12,768 nt of DNA. Origin: DASZIT01 sp052143315 (lineage in GTDB: Bacteria; Actinomycetota; Acidimicrobiia; Acidimicrobiales; RAAP-2). The translations under genes were made by a program, and so were the position numbers. Positions 12,380 to 12,768 of this stretch are shown piece by piece; position 1 is the first letter of the stretch; the number at the start of each line of letters is the position of its first letter. Location: NCBI GenBank assembly GCA_052143315.1, contig JBKQTE010000035.1:1-12768 (forward strand). Reading direction: 5' to 3'. The notes beneath the pieces were generated by a model. The model was not told the origin of the DNA. It made no database searches and saw only the letters and a list, made by a program, of their open reading frames with translations.

Positions 12380-12768
12380 ATGACGACGGGGGCCCGGTCG
12401 GCGCTGGCCGGCCCGGTGGTGGCCCTCGGCTTGGTGGGTGCCCTTGGCCTGGTAATGGCCCTCGCCCCGGCGGCGGCGGCCGTCCCCAGCTCCGCCGGCG
12501 CGGTGCTGGTGGCCGACACCACGACCACGTTGGCGCCGACCACCACGTCTACGACGGTGGCACCGACCACCACGACCACGGTGGCACCGACCACCACGAC
12601 AACGACGGTGGCGCCGACCACCACCACCACGTCGTCGACCACGACCACCACCACCACGGCTCCGCTGATCGCCAAGCCGGCTAAGGGCTCGAGCACTCCG
12701 TGGGGGCTGATCGCCCTGGCGGTGGTGATCGTGGCGCTGATCGTCCTGCTGCTGGTGCTGCTCCGCCG
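12380..12768 (+). CDS. Thr-rich signal-peptide and membrane-anchored protein, partial at right edge
   Basis: From the ATG at 12380 the frame stays open for 129 codons to the window end. A hydrophobic N-terminal segment (residues 9-34) ending in APAAAA-VPSS looks like a signal peptide. Residues 47-95 are runs of Thr broken by LAP, VAP, SS and AP, which would be an extended, probably O-glycosylated exposed stalk. After IAKPAKGSS a second hydrophobic helix starts at about 108 and reaches the edge with an Arg, suggesting a membrane anchor with a cytoplasmic end beyond the window. Thr stalks with VAP spacers are common in Acidimicrobiia-like envelope proteins. No Shine-Dalgarno is obvious. The start lies 8 bases after the DUF5684 gene. 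A minus-strand open frame across the same repeats gives only Val-rich low complexity. Function is unknown. Confidence 0.65.
   Translation, partial: MTTGARSALAGPVVALGLVGALGLVMALAPAAAAVPSSAGAVLVADTTTTLAPTTTSTTVAPTTTTTVAPTTTTTTVAPTTTTTSSTTTTTTTAPLIAKPAKGSSTPWGLIALAVVIVALIVLLLVLLR
12522..12660 (+). repeat. acc/acg codon repeats encoding the Thr stalk
   Basis: Runs of acc and acg codons separated by gtggcaccg/gtggcgccg units give TTTT-LAP, TTTSTT-VAP, TTTTT-VAP, TTTTTT-VAP, TTTTTSS and TTTTTTT-AP. This simple repeat creates long open frames on other strands and frames that should not be taken as genes. Confidence 0.8.

Noticed and set aside
12133..12696. Minus-strand frame with Val-rich repeats
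   Set aside because: It is the reverse complement of the Thr codon repeats; the plus strand gives signal peptide, stalk and membrane helix in order.

Overview
The window comes from a high-GC Gram-positive-type genome. By hand count most of it is near 70% GC, several genes start with GTG, and two transcripts look leaderless (a TANNNT -10 box a few bases before a GTG start). The decaprenyl-phosphoryl-arabinose genes, the DUF5684 protein with a Gly-Gln-Pro tail and the Thr-rich 'TTTTTVAP' membrane protein all fit the Actinobacteria. The Thr/VAP pattern suggests an Acidimicrobiia-like lineage, which is inference. Most of the window is housekeeping metabolism; the accessory part is the left 1.1 kb.

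Layout. Bases 1-45 hold the start of an IS30-type transposase running off the left edge (minus strand), followed by a large nested palindrome (55-119). Bases 120-1060 are clearly AT-richer (about 45-55% GC in counted lines) and encode one putative lipoprotein (minus); about 580 bases to its right hold no convincing gene. Bases 1337-4595 (minus) form a tight three-gene operon, ubiA-dprE1-dprE2, joined by two ATGA overlaps, which makes the arabinose donor for cell-wall arabinan. DprE1 has Ala where M. tuberculosis has the benzothiazinone-target Cys387, and it carries a repetitive Lys/Ala/Pro tail.

Divergently, 4763-8024 (plus) encode a cobalamin-binding mutase subunit, succinyl-CoA synthetase (sucC-sucD, GTGA overlap) and a HAD-type sugar phosphatase. 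Acyl-CoA mutases of the methylmalonyl type yield succinyl-CoA, the substrate of SucCD, so the first three genes make metabolic sense together.

A 261-base gap with several hairpins, including a perfect 15-bp inverted repeat, precedes a leaderless-looking purN-purH-folD operon (8286-11357). PurN and PurH consume 10-formyl-tetrahydrofolate and FolD makes it. A mannose-6-phosphate-isomerase-type cupin overlaps the folD stop. After a recognisable promoter come a DUF5684 membrane protein and the start of a Thr-rich, signal-peptide-bearing membrane protein cut by the right edge. I saw no tRNA, rRNA, CRISPR array or clear riboswitch. I found no convincing novel multi-gene system; the items worth a second look are listed as findings.
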